From Clostridiales bacterium (GTDB lineage: Bacteria; Bacillota; Clostridia; Christensenellales; Aristaeellaceae), in contig SFHK01000001.1 of NCBI GenBank assembly GCA_004556395.1, forward strand, positions 29,263 to 93,262: a stretch of 64,000 nt of DNA, in the 5' to 3' direction. Shown one piece after another: positions 9,001 through 16,578 of this stretch. The translations under genes and the position numbers were made by a program. Position 1 is the first letter of the stretch, and the number at the start of each line of letters is the position of its first letter. The notes beneath the pieces were generated by a model, which worked only from the letters and a program-made list of their open reading frames with translations, was not told where the DNA came from and did no database searches.

Positions 9001-9678
9001 GAGCGCAACCGTGCGCGTTTCGTCCGCCGCAAGGGGCGCGAGCGCGCGGCCCACGCCTACGCGCAGCGCGTCGGACGCGAAGCGAATGGGCTCCGCGACG
9101 GTAAACGCGTTTTCAAAGGTAAAGTCGGAAATGGAAATGTCGGTTCCGACGGAGCCGCGCACGGAATAGCTTCCGCCCGCGAGCGGCTTGAACGAAAATT
9201 CCGCCTGCGCGGTTTCGCCGCTGTCAAACACGGTTTCGCCCGCGGCGTTCGCAATGATATAATGAAAGCGCGTCAGAACCGCGTCTTCGCCGTCGAACGT
9301 TTTCGCTGAGACGGACAGGGTCGCTTCGCGATGCGGCGAGAGCCACGCGGGTGCGTGCAGCTGGAAATCCTTCAGATCCAGCGGTGTAAACGCGGCGCGG
9401 TCGCCCATGCGCCCGGCGTAGCGCTCGGCTTCGGTGTTCCGATAGCCGTACACGTTCAGCGTGCCCTCCGGCAGCGTGAACGCGTCGTCGGCGATCGAGG
9501 TTACCGTGGCCGGGATGCGAACGCCGTTCGGCAGGGGAATCCCCTCGAACGCGCCGGTTTCCAGCGTCGTCACGCCGTCCGGAATGACGAACGCGTTCGC
9601 CGGGTCGGCACCGGCACAGAAGCTCATCATAAACGCGAGCGCCAGAAGCATGGCAAGCGTACGCGTGGATTTTCTCAT
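6067..9678 (-). CDS. Giant secreted protein: BspA-like repeat, multiple BIG2 Ig-like domains and a C-terminal caspase-like domain
   Basis: The 1203-residue protein has a Sec signal peptide (residues 1-29, hydrophobic core LAMLLALAFMMSF). Next comes a short BspA-type leucine-rich piece (TTLETGAFEG, TSIADDAFT). Roughly eight or nine bacterial Ig-like (BIG2) domains follow, recognisable by recurring ATVSEDGTVTAVSAGTAEIT-type segments. From about residue 954 a caspase/metacaspase-like domain begins: VIFLLSHGS supplies a histidine (about 1036) and VCSCHSGG a cysteine (about 1079), in the order and context of the clan CD dyad. An EF-hand/dockerin-like calcium loop DANGDGLVTLSE begins near 1142. No sortase motif or S-layer domain is seen, so it is probably released or loosely wall-bound. 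AGGAGG precedes the start, and a good promoter lies upstream. Domains are clear; proteolytic activity is inferred. Confidence 0.85.
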   Translation of the reverse strand: MRKSTRTLAMLLALAFMMSFCAGADPANAFVIPDGVTTLETGAFEGIPLPNGVRIPATVTSIADDAFTLPEGTLNVYGYRNTEAERYAGRMGDRAAFTPLDLKDFQLHAPAWLSPHREATLSVSAKTFDGEDAVLTRFHYIIANAAGETVFDSGETAQAEFSFKPLAGGSYSVRGSVGTDISISDFTFENAFTVAEPIRFASDALRVGVGRALAPLAADETRTVALTSDSEGLRVSGNTVTGVAPGTYTLTAAAETPEGTVYTDVSVEVVVAADSLIVEGLPERLFEGETAKLTVALSPDNVTHPEITWKSSSEAVAAVDDTGFVTAVSQGTCVISATCYDAICELPLSVTKPVQTLTIRPLTDAQSLYPGDTIFLTADATPAEADDPTVSWTSNNEDVARVDARTGKVSLLQAGDAMLTATARDGSGVSAAYEIHVLPGATALTLSGVPALMNIGDSAALAATVEPEGIEQTITWSVSQPSVAFVDQNGTLGALSPGECTVTAVCGNASASARFVVATPVETVKSALNDVYLDKTTKTADATKFVFVYPKNATNPTLTWKSSDSTFAKVSDKGVITALKKGTTVITATAHNGISAIFTVHAVTDGTVIRAQSVSPTYAALAVGGKTVLTASQTGGSGAYRTGTFYCDNPSVLSLSISGNQCTVTALKPGEANVYAISSSGRVAVCEVLVKPRFVQSLTLSPNALSLNRGETAKLDIAFTPANATERTFRFSSSNPAVATVSEDGTVTAVSAGTAEITAYTEDGVTSNRCTVTVSTVMMTAAALVSQTHAGIAGETFQIEYTFDPETATPAAFRWTSDAPEIASVDEKTGLVTLLAAGTTIVRGTAADGSELTLVCEITVSEIPVRAFVLDADELSLNWNETHALSWAVFPAGASFGSPVFSSANEGIARVDAQGVITAVSKGETEITATVGRGEYQLTQTVRVTVVSDGTTTYRALIAGRFGNAEADGAKYLPFSVRSTQDVRGALSRSAIEGQAYDSIQMLPNNASNSAWKSALTQLAAQADADDVTVIFLLSHGSIDASKGYYLHGAGGESRIYGSELMPVIRKIPGHVVLIVCSCHSGGILKFYGGASVGKVSVLCSTVGAIKSSYYDTPEPGKSYDFFTRALVRGLGWGAAGTLPADANGDGLVTLSELASYTRTATQRDIAAFIQRNGTAQFNGDQSQFPTWRFASGEGDLVIFGRR

Positions 9679-9721
9679 ACGTTCCTCCTTTGGTTCATCA
9701 GAATCAAATTCTTCTGCTTAC

Positions 9722-9750
9722 ATTATATCCCGTCCGCGCGCATATTGCAA
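9722..9750 (-). promoter_or_regulatory. Sigma-A promoter of the Ig-like/caspase-like gene
   Basis: On the minus strand TTGCAA, a 17-bp spacer and TATAAT stand about 45 bp upstream of the start codon. The -10 element matches the consensus fully and the -35 in four of six positions. Confidence 0.7.
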
Positions 9751-9796
9751 GTGCAGGCATAAAAATGTCAAGGCGCGCCATTTGCAATGATAGAAA

Positions 9797-9824
9797 GCTC
9801 CGCGCCAGAGGTATGACGCGGAGC
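9797..9824 (-). terminator. Terminator after the RluA-family gene
   Basis: Eight-bp GC-rich arms (GCTCCGCG and its complement) enclose a 12-nt loop. On the minus strand TTTCTATC follows. It lies just past the stop of the pseudouridine synthase gene. Confidence 0.6.
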
Positions 9825-9828
9825 CGGG

Positions 9829-10785
9829 TTATGGCCGATAGCGGAACGCGGGGAACAGCTCTTCGGCAAACGGCACGCGCTTCACGTGAAAGCTGCGCCC
9901 GTTCAGATCGTTCAGAACGCCCGCGTCTGTTTCGAAGGCGAAGCGCAGGCCATAGGCATACAGCGCCTGTCCGTTCACGCGCGCGTCCTGCGCCGCGCCG
10001 TACTGCCGGTCACCCAGCAGGGGATGCCCCGCGTCGGCGAACTGCGCGCGAATCTGATGCGTGCGGCCGGTCACCAGCTCGCATTCCACGAGGGAAAGGC
10101 CATTTTCCCGCGCGAGCGTGCGGTAATGCGTCACGGCGCGCTGCGCGCCGGGCGCTTCCTTATGAAGAACGGAAACGCGGCTGTGCGCGGCGTCCTTCAG
10201 GATGTAGCTGTCCAGCGTGCCGTCCGCCGGGCGCATCGCGCCGTGCACGGCGGCAAGGTACAGCTTTGTAAGCTCGTGCGAGCGAATCTTCGCGTTCAGG
10301 ATGTGCATGGCCTCTTCCGTTTTCGCGCAGATCACCAGCCCGCCGGTAAAGCGGTCGATCCGGTTCACGAGCACCGGCTGAAAGCCGTTCGCGCCGCGAA
10401 AGCCCTTCTGATACAGGTAGGCGCGCACATGGGTAAGCAGTGTGTTCACCTTTTCATTTTCGTCCGGGTGGCAGATCAGGCCGGGCTGCTTGTCGGCGAG
10501 CAGGATGTTTTCATCCTCATAGACGACGGTAAGCTTCCAGCGAAAGCGGGAAAGCAGCGCGTCCGGCTTTTGGCGCGGCTCGAAGAACTCATCCTCGATA
10601 TACAGGTTCACGCACGCGCCCGCGCGCAGACGATCCTCGCCGCGCGCGGGTTTGCCGTCCACCTTTACGCACTTGAGCCGCAGGTATTTCTGCGTGAGTC
10701 CAAGCGAAAGGCCGGGCACGTTGGTTTTCATCCACCGGTCGAGGCGTTTGCCGTCGTCGGCCGGCTGTACGGTCAGCGTTTTCAT
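9829..10785 (-). CDS. RluA-family 23S rRNA pseudouridine synthase
   Basis: Converts uridine to pseudouridine in structured RNA, most likely 23S rRNA. The N-terminal 75 residues form an S4 RNA-binding domain. The catalytic motif reads NRIDRFTGG where most relatives have HRLDxxTSG; the essential aspartate is kept. The later family motif ELVTGRTHQIRAQFA is intact. At 318 residues it fits RluC/RluD-type enzymes, though the specific rRNA position cannot be assigned. It starts 3 bp after the stop of the secreted protein upstream. Its own ribosome site is weak, so coupled translation is likely. Confidence 0.92.
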   Translation of the reverse strand: MKTLTVQPADDGKRLDRWMKTNVPGLSLGLTQKYLRLKCVKVDGKPARGEDRLRAGACVNLYIEDEFFEPRQKPDALLSRFRWKLTVVYEDENILLADKQPGLICHPDENEKVNTLLTHVRAYLYQKGFRGANGFQPVLVNRIDRFTGGLVICAKTEEAMHILNAKIRSHELTKLYLAAVHGAMRPADGTLDSYILKDAAHSRVSVLHKEAPGAQRAVTHYRTLARENGLSLVECELVTGRTHQIRAQFADAGHPLLGDRQYGAAQDARVNGQALYAYGLRFAFETDAGVLNDLNGRSFHVKRVPFAEELFPAFRYRP

Positions 10786-10788
10786 GCG

Positions 10789-12348
10789 TTATTCAACCGT
10801 GATGCCGGTGTCGTATTCCTGTCCGGCGAAGGTGATCGTCCTGGGCAGCGACTTGAGCAGCTCCTGATACTGGTTCCAGTTCCACTCCTGCGTCTCGGTT
10901 TCATTTTCGCCGTCGATCACCGGCTTGTCGCCGTTGTTCGTCGTCTGCTTCATAAACTCTTCATAGGTCACAAAGCCGAGCTTCTCCGCGTCGAACTCGT
11001 CCACCTTTGTCGTGCCGTAGTCGGTGGCGGCGCAGTTGAATTCCACCTTCAGCGCGTGCGCCTTGCCCTTGCGGTCTTTGATGGTGAATTCAGCCGTACC
11101 GGCGGCAGAGGTCAGGTTGGACGCTTCGTCCATCTTCACGGTCGCCTTCAGAGAATCCAGCGTCAGGCTGTTGAACATGCGCATGATGCGGCGGGTAACG
11201 GTGTCGGAATCGTTGGTGATATGATAGCGCGGCTCCGCAGTGCCGTCGGCGCGAACGAGCACGCTCACGGCTTCCTTGTCGTCCTTGAATTCGTCGATGT
11301 AGCTCTGCTCCATGGCGCTGGTCACGGCAAGATAGGCGTTCCACAGTTCTTCATTGGTGGAATTCATGATGGCCTGCGCCATTTCATCGGTGTAGGTCTG
11401 GCCGTAGGTCTTTTCATAGTACAGACGGAGCGCCGCGTCGAAGTCCATGTAAATCACGGTCTTGATGCCCTCGGCGCGCATGTAGTCCTCTTCATCCTCG
11501 TACCACTGGTACGTGCCGTCGGTGCGGACGTACAGCATGCCGCTGTCCCGCTCGTTCAGCGCGTTGTTGGTGATTTCGTTCACGGCGTTCGAAGCCTTGT
11601 CGTACTTCTCCTGCGCGCTCGCGGCCTTCTTCTTGTTGGCGGAATACATGTCGTCGTAGATGCTCTCGGGCATGTCCTCGCCGTAGAGCGTGCGGTAGCA
11701 GTGGTTCAGCAGCTCGCTGTAGTCTTCATAAATGAAGGTTGCGTCGCTGTAGGTGGTCAGGTTCTTGTTGAAGTAGTGCGTGTTGATGTACTCCACCAGC
11801 ACATAGGTCATCGCGTCGTTCAGAAGCGCGGGAACCCGGTCGAAGGAAACGTCAAAGCTGCGCCCGCTGGTGACCTCGGTTTCGGTGATGTGCGCGCTCA
11901 GGTCGGAATCCAGCGTCTGCACCGCGGCGCCCGCCAGCGCGGTCACGGCCTGCGTCAGCGTGGTGTTGCGCAGAACGGAGGAGCTGGGCGCGGTGGTGGT
12001 TTCCATGTAATAATTGCCCTGCTTGGTGTCGTTGTAGAACACGTGGCTGCCGTTGCCGACGACGGTGTAGCCGCCCGTGTACACGCTTCCGTCGGCATAC
12101 GGCGTGTCCAGCATCACGCGCATGAAGCTGTCCTCGCCCGCCTGTAGATAGTCGCCGTGAAGGGTTTTGAACCATTCGCCGTCAAAGGTGAACTTCGCCT
12201 CTGCGGACAGGGTAACATTGTCGGTATTGAACGCCAGCGCCCGCGCGCTTTCAAAAATCGCCGTCGCGCTGCCTTCCGCGAGCGCGCCCGCGCAAAGCAT
12301 GACCAGCGCCATCGCGCAGGCCAGAACTCGGAGTGCCTTTTTCTTCAT
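10789..12348 (-). CDS. Secreted protein of unknown function (519 aa)
   Basis: A clear signal peptide opens the protein (MKKKALRVLACAMALVMLCAGALAEG) with a probable signal peptidase I site after ALA and no lipobox. The mature part is acidic and rich in Tyr, Thr and Asp, with many short beta-type stretches. A hydrophilic helical segment near residues 235-260 (DMYSANKKKAASAQEKYDKA) looks like a coiled coil. No known domain is recognised. GGGGGAAG precedes the ATG. It shares a transcription unit with the pseudouridine synthase downstream, which probably reflects gene packing and not shared function. Confidence 0.65.
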   Translation of the reverse strand: MKKKALRVLACAMALVMLCAGALAEGSATAIFESARALAFNTDNVTLSAEAKFTFDGEWFKTLHGDYLQAGEDSFMRVMLDTPYADGSVYTGGYTVVGNGSHVFYNDTKQGNYYMETTTAPSSSVLRNTTLTQAVTALAGAAVQTLDSDLSAHITETEVTSGRSFDVSFDRVPALLNDAMTYVLVEYINTHYFNKNLTTYSDATFIYEDYSELLNHCYRTLYGEDMPESIYDDMYSANKKKAASAQEKYDKASNAVNEITNNALNERDSGMLYVRTDGTYQWYEDEEDYMRAEGIKTVIYMDFDAALRLYYEKTYGQTYTDEMAQAIMNSTNEELWNAYLAVTSAMEQSYIDEFKDDKEAVSVLVRADGTAEPRYHITNDSDTVTRRIMRMFNSLTLDSLKATVKMDEASNLTSAAGTAEFTIKDRKGKAHALKVEFNCAATDYGTTKVDEFDAEKLGFVTYEEFMKQTTNNGDKPVIDGENETETQEWNWNQYQELLKSLPRTITFAGQEYDTGITVE

Positions 12349-12422
12349 GGATTTTCTTCCCCCTTACATGCAATTTGTGACGTTTAGACGGACGGCGACC
12401 GGAAAAAGTTTTGTAAGAATTG

Positions 12423-13799
12423 TTAATTTTCTGCCAATGGATTCCAGCGGCCGCGCAGGTATCGCGCCGTGAGCATTGCGCCCAGCGCAATGTTGTGGGC
12501 GATCATGCACGCCCACGCGCTGGTCAGATCCTGCCCAAGACGGATGACGAAGATGTAGGTGCCCAGAATGCGAACGCCCCACATGCCCACGACGTTGAAC
12601 ACGAACGTGTGCATCGTGTCGCCCACGCCGTTGAAAATGCCCTCCAGAATGACCGCCACGCCGTAGATCGGCTCGGTCAGCGCCACCATGCGCAAAACGC
12701 GCGCGCCGGTGCGAATGACGATTTCATCCTGCGTGAACAGGCTCATTACGGCCTCCGCGCCAAAGAACAGCGCCGCTCCGCTCAGCGTCATCACGATGAA
12801 TTCGATGATCAGCAGCATGCGCGAAAGCATGCGCATCTTGTGCCGGTCGTTTTCGCCGTAGGAGGTGCCGATCAGCGTGGAGGCCGCGGCCTGCATGCCG
12901 TAGCCGGGAATGTAGAACGCGCTTTCGGCGGTGTTGGCGATGGTGTGCGCCGCCGTCGAGGTCGCGCCGAGGGTGTTGATCATGCTTGAAAACGCCACGA
13001 AGCCGAAGGACGTGGCAAAGCGCTGAAGCGCGGCGGGAATGGCCACGCGCAGGCAGGGCTTCAGAATCGCGGAATCGGGGCGCAGGGTACTTCCGCGCGG
13101 CGACACGAGCGGATTGCGCAGAAGCGCCGCCATCATCCATACGCCGCCCACGACGAACGAAATCGCGCTGGCAATCGCCGCGCCCGAAACGCCAAGGCCA
13201 AGGCCGTGCATGGTGATCGCGCGGCCGAGCACGGTCACAGCGCGCGTTTCATAAATAAAGAAGAAATTGAGCACCACGTTGACCGCGTTCATCGCGCCGT
13301 TCACAACCATGGGCGTGCGCGTATCGCCGGACGCGCGCAGCACGGTGCCGAAGATGATCGTCGCGCTTCGGAACAGCATGGGGATATACAGGATGAAGAA
13401 ATATTCCGCCGCTTCAGAGCGGAGGTGCGGATCGGCGTTCATCCATTCGGGAATTTTCGCCGCCAGCAAAAGGGGCAGTATCGTAAACAGAACGCCGGAA
13501 AGCAGCACAGCGAGCACAGCCTGCGCCGACGCGCGGCGGGCGAGCTCGTGCTGCCTCGCGCCCACGGCGCGGGCGATGTAGGCGAGAAAGCCGATGCCCA
13601 GCGCGGACACCGTGCCGTTGATCAGCCAGTTTACCGTCATTGTCACGCCCACGGCCGCAGACGCGTCGGGGCCGATGTGGCCGACCATGGCCGTGTCGAC
13701 ATAGGAAACCGCCGTGGTGAGAATCTGTTCCATTACCGTAGGCCACGCAAGGCGGAAAATATCCCGCGCCGCCTGCCGCTTCGAGTATGTCTGTTCCAT
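12423..13799 (-). CDS. MATE family efflux transporter
   Basis: Multidrug and toxic compound extrusion carrier of about 460 residues with twelve predicted membrane helices in two related halves. Typical family text includes PTVMEQILTTAVSYVDTAMVGHIG near the start and a matching IPAALQRFATSFGF repeat mid-protein. These transporters expel cationic drugs or metabolites using sodium or proton gradients. The second in-frame ATG was preferred because GAAGGA lies 11 nt ahead of it, while the first ATG sits directly on that site. TATAAT upstream on the minus strand may be its -10 box, but the -35 is weak. It is one of three MATE genes in the window. Confidence 0.92.
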   Translation of the reverse strand: MEQTYSKRQAARDIFRLAWPTVMEQILTTAVSYVDTAMVGHIGPDASAAVGVTMTVNWLINGTVSALGIGFLAYIARAVGARQHELARRASAQAVLAVLLSGVLFTILPLLLAAKIPEWMNADPHLRSEAAEYFFILYIPMLFRSATIIFGTVLRASGDTRTPMVVNGAMNAVNVVLNFFFIYETRAVTVLGRAITMHGLGLGVSGAAIASAISFVVGGVWMMAALLRNPLVSPRGSTLRPDSAILKPCLRVAIPAALQRFATSFGFVAFSSMINTLGATSTAAHTIANTAESAFYIPGYGMQAAASTLIGTSYGENDRHKMRMLSRMLLIIEFIVMTLSGAALFFGAEAVMSLFTQDEIVIRTGARVLRMVALTEPIYGVAVILEGIFNGVGDTMHTFVFNVVGMWGVRILGTYIFVIRLGQDLTSAWACMIAHNIALGAMLTARYLRGRWNPLAEN

Positions 13800-13921
13800 C
13801 AAAAAGCCCATCCTTCACAGCAATGCCTTCATTATATCATACGACGGCGCCGTGCGGATGAAAAACGCATGAATTTTCCCGTTTTCAGACAGAATGAAGG
13901 AAAACGAAGGGGGAAAATTGT

Positions 13922-14839
13922 ATGCGGCAGGTTCGAACCGATATGGCATTGGAGGCTTCGCAGGCGGCGGGAAGCATTCCCGGCGTGCACGTGAGCCAGT
14001 GGGAGGAAGAGAGCGTTTCCATCACGGAGGTGCGGGTGGAAACTGAGGAAGCGGCGCAGCGGCTGGGAAAGAGCGTGGGCACGTATCTGACGCTGGAATG
14101 CGAGGGCGTGCGCCGCCGCGACCCCGCCGCGCGCGAGGAAGTGCAGAACGTGCTCGGCGAGGAAATCGCGCGGCTCCTGCCGCCGGACGAGCAGGGCGCG
14201 CCGGTGCTGGTGGTGGGACTGGGCAACCGGCGCGTCACGCCGGATTCACTGGGGCCCAAGACGGTAGACGGAACTTTAGTCACGCGACACCTGCTTCGCG
14301 AGCTGCCCGACAAGGTGGACGAGCGGCTGAACCCCGTGTGCGCCATCGCGCCGGGCGTGATGGGCGCGACCGGACTGGAGACGATGGAGACGGTCAGCGC
14401 GCTGGTAAAGGAGATTCATCCGCGCTGCCTGATTGTCATCGATTCGCTGGCGGCGCGCGCGTCCTCCCGCGTGGGCGTAAGCATTCAGCTGTCCGACACC
14501 GGCATTCAGCCCGGCTCGGGCGTGGGCAACCACCGCCGCGCGCTCAACGAGCGGGAGCTGGGCGTGCGCGTCATCGCGCTGGGCATGCCGACCGTCGTGT
14601 ACGCGGTAACGATCGCACGCGACGCGCTGGAAATTCTGGGCGAGGGCGAAACGAACCCCGCCGCGCTGGACGAGGTGACGAAGTCGCTGTTTGAAAACGA
14701 AATCGGCGAAATGATCGTAACGCCGCGCGAGGTGGACGACATGATCGACGACGCGGCACAGATGCTCGCGGGCGGCATCAATCGCGCGCTGCAAACGGCG
14801 CTCTCTCCGGAGGAAATTGCCGGGCTCGGGCGGGCGTGA
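13922..14839 (+). CDS. gpr: Germination protease (GPR endopeptidase)
   Basis: GPR degrades small acid-soluble spore proteins when spores germinate and is made as a zymogen in the forespore. The start VRTDMALEA and the central block VVGLGNRRVTPDSLGPKTVDGT are hallmark segments of peptidase family A25. Further conserved blocks follow: CAIAPGVMGATGLET, IDSLAARAS, and TGIQPGSGVGNHR. At 305 residues it is shorter than the Bacillus enzyme (about 370), as in many Clostridia. GAAGGGGG stands ahead of the ATG. Sporulation-sigma control is expected from the family, but no convincing sigma-G promoter could be fixed by eye. Its presence identifies the organism as an endospore former. Confidence 0.95.
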   Translation: MRQVRTDMALEASQAAGSIPGVHVSQWEEESVSITEVRVETEEAAQRLGKSVGTYLTLECEGVRRRDPAAREEVQNVLGEEIARLLPPDEQGAPVLVVGLGNRRVTPDSLGPKTVDGTLVTRHLLRELPDKVDERLNPVCAIAPGVMGATGLETMETVSALVKEIHPRCLIVIDSLAARASSRVGVSIQLSDTGIQPGSGVGNHRRALNERELGVRVIALGMPTVVYAVTIARDALEILGEGETNPAALDEVTKSLFENEIGEMIVTPREVDDMIDDAAQMLAGGINRALQTALSPEEIAGLGRA

Positions 14840-14850
14840 TGGGACACATG

Positions 14851-14883
14851 AAAAGAGAACGACATTCGCTGCCGTTCTCTTTT
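14851..14883. terminator. Bidirectional terminator between gpr and the AI-2E-tail gene
   Basis: Arms AAAAGAGAACG and CGTTCTCTTTT are complementary over 11 bp with an 11-nt loop. The A and T ends give a U-tract in both directions, which suits the two convergent genes. Confidence 0.85.
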
Positions 14884-14885
14884 CG

Positions 14886-15170
14886 TCAGTTTTTCGATTT
14901 TTTTGACTTATGCGGGAACTTCTTCTTCGCACTTTCCGATTTTGGAGTTTCGTCTGATGATTCAGCTTTGTCGCTGCCGTTGTAGTATGTCGTATCTTTA
15001 TTCACGATTTCCGAATACCAGTAATAGAGAAACCCCATGATTGGAATGCCAATCAGCAGGCCGACGGTCCTGCTGACCACGCCGAAGCCCACGAGTGCTC
15101 CCACTCCCAGCATGGCGACGTCCATCGCGCAACTCAGAAGCAGACGTTCTTTTTTATGTTTTCCCTTCAT
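14886..15170 (-). CDS. Small membrane protein resembling the C-terminal tail of the adjacent AI-2E family transporter
   Basis: The protein (94 aa) carries two hydrophobic segments (about residues 10-33 and 36-52), then YSEIVNK, a Ser/Glu/Asp linker, and the ending SAKKKFPHKSKKSKN. The upstream neighbour ends YSEIVDKYDK, a Pro-rich linker and SAKKKFPHKSKKTKN. The two tails therefore match almost residue for residue, and their DNA is also similar around the last 45 bp. Only 17 bp separate the genes. It looks like a partial tandem duplication that has kept an open frame. No clear ribosome site precedes the ATG, so translation may depend on the upstream gene. Function unknown. Confidence 0.6.
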   Translation of the reverse strand: MKGKHKKERLLLSCAMDVAMLGVGALVGFGVVSRTVGLLIGIPIMGFLYYWYSEIVNKDTTYYNGSDKAESSDETPKSESAKKKFPHKSKKSKN

Positions 15171-15187
15171 CGCTGCATGCCAATTCG

Positions 15188-16459
15188 TCAGTTCTTTGTC
15201 TTCTTTGATTTGTGCGGGAACTTCTTCTTCGCGCTCGCGGGCTTCTGCGGCTCCGGTTTTGGCGGCTTTGGCGGCTCGGGTGGCGTGGGCGGCGCTTCAG
15301 TCGCCGGCGTGTCGCCTGCGGCAGCTTCCGCCGGTGCGGGTTCGCTGCGCTTATCGTATTTATCCACGATTTCCGAGTACAGGGACGAGAGCAGCGCGAA
15401 CGCCGGAACGCCCAGCAGCATGCCGGCCACGCCGAATACGCGGCCGCCCACGACGATGGACACCAGCACCCAGAACGGGGAAAGGCCGGTGGAATCGCCG
15501 AACAGCAGCGGCTTGATCACGTTGCCGTCGATCTGCTGAAGCACCACGGTAAAGATGATGAAGCCGATCAGCAGGTCGGGCTTTACCATCAGCATGACCA
15601 CGGAAGCGATAACGCCGCTGATGATCGGGCCGAAGGTGGGAATAAAGTTGAACGCGCCCAGAAATACGGAAAGAAGCAGCACATACGGCGCTTTGAAGAT
15701 GCTCAGGAACACGAAATTCGCCGCGCCGATCAAAAGCGCGTCCAGCAGGTTACTGGAAAGGAAGACCATCATCAGCGTGTCGCCGCGGTTCAGAATCGTG
15801 TTTACGCGCTCCGTTTTCGCCTTGCCCAGCACCACGCGTTCCAGCTTCAGAAGGCCGCGCTTGAGGTTGCGGCGGTCGAGCAGCGCGTACACCGACATGG
15901 CGACGGCGATGATGAAGTTCACCAGCTGGCTGCTGGCTTCCTTCAGAAAGTTGGCGAACAGGTCGCCGTTGTTGGTCACCCAGTTCACGATGGCCTTGAA
16001 GATTTCGTCGCTGGAACCGATTACCTTGTCCACGTCCACCTCGATGAAATCCACGTGCGAAAGCGCGTCGGCGATAAAGACCTTGGCGGAGGCGATATAG
16101 TCGTTAATGTTGCTCGCAAAGGTGGTGGCGCTGCTGACGATCTGCGGAATCAGCGTCGCAACAAGGAACACGATGATCACAAGAAGCAGAACGACCGCCG
16201 ACAGGCTGCTGATATGCACGCGCGCCTTGTCGCTTTTGATTTTTTTCAGCGGCACGCGCTCCATAAACTTGGCGAACGGCCGAAGGAGATACGCCAGCAC
16301 CAGACCGGACGTCACCGGTGATATGTAGTAAAGAAGGGTTTTCAGAAATCGCTTGATCGAGTTCAGATTGTTGAACGCGCAGAAAAACACCGCCGCGCCG
16401 AAGGCGATCACGAGGCCGGAATAGACCAGTCGGGCGTCCACCTTTTTGAATAACTTCAC
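15188..16459 (-). CDS. AI-2E family transporter (PF01594-type permease)
   Basis: About eight membrane helices in a 423-residue protein. Hallmarks include the region FIPTFGPIISGVIASVVML and LQQIDGNVIKPLLFGDSTGL followed by PFWVLVSIVVGGRVFGVAGM, which identify the AI-2E/YhhQ-like permease family. Members were named for autoinducer-2 export, but others move ions or are uncharacterised, so the cargo is not assigned. The C-terminus is an unusual Pro/Glu-rich cytoplasmic tail ending in a lysine cluster. The GTG at this position was chosen because AGGTGA stands 8 nt ahead; an in-frame GTG four codons earlier overlaps that site. A promoter lies upstream, and a short gene copying its tail lies downstream. 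Confidence 0.88.
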   Translation of the reverse strand: MKLFKKVDARLVYSGLVIAFGAAVFFCAFNNLNSIKRFLKTLLYYISPVTSGLVLAYLLRPFAKFMERVPLKKIKSDKARVHISSLSAVVLLLVIIVFLVATLIPQIVSSATTFASNINDYIASAKVFIADALSHVDFIEVDVDKVIGSSDEIFKAIVNWVTNNGDLFANFLKEASSQLVNFIIAVAMSVYALLDRRNLKRGLLKLERVVLGKAKTERVNTILNRGDTLMMVFLSSNLLDALLIGAANFVFLSIFKAPYVLLLSVFLGAFNFIPTFGPIISGVIASVVMLMVKPDLLIGFIIFTVVLQQIDGNVIKPLLFGDSTGLSPFWVLVSIVVGGRVFGVAGMLLGVPAFALLSSLYSEIVDKYDKRSEPAPAEAAAGDTPATEAPPTPPEPPKPPKPEPQKPASAKKKFPHKSKKTKN

Positions 16460-16488
16460 GAAAAGAATCACCTCACTTATTTATCATT

Positions 16489-16517
16489 ATTGTATCAGAA
16501 ATCGGGCGGCATGGCAA
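16489..16517 (-). promoter_or_regulatory. Sigma-A promoter of the AI-2E family gene
   Basis: On the minus strand TTGCCA, a 17-bp spacer and TACAAT are found about 30 bp upstream of the chosen GTG start. It lies in the gap between divergent genes. Confidence 0.7.
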
Positions 16518-16578
16518 GCGGGGAATACGCTAAGAATTCGCCGAATATGCTGTCGTGAACAACCGGGAGGGATGCGGA

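Noticed and set aside
6028..9309. A 1093-residue plus-strand frame opposite the Ig-like gene
   Set aside because: It is Arg/Gly/His-rich with no recognisable domain, while the minus-strand frame has a signal peptide, repeated Ig domains and a ribosome site.
9878..9893. CGCTTCACGTGAAAGC as a parS site
   Set aside because: It matches the ParB site TGTTTCACGTGAAACA at only 12 of 16 positions, lacks symmetry in the outer bases and lies inside a coding gene away from parAB.
13840..13920. A sigma-G promoter for gpr (GCATGA ... CAGAATG)
   Set aside because: Spacing is plausible but the -10 part departs from the consensus at several positions; by eye it cannot be told from chance.
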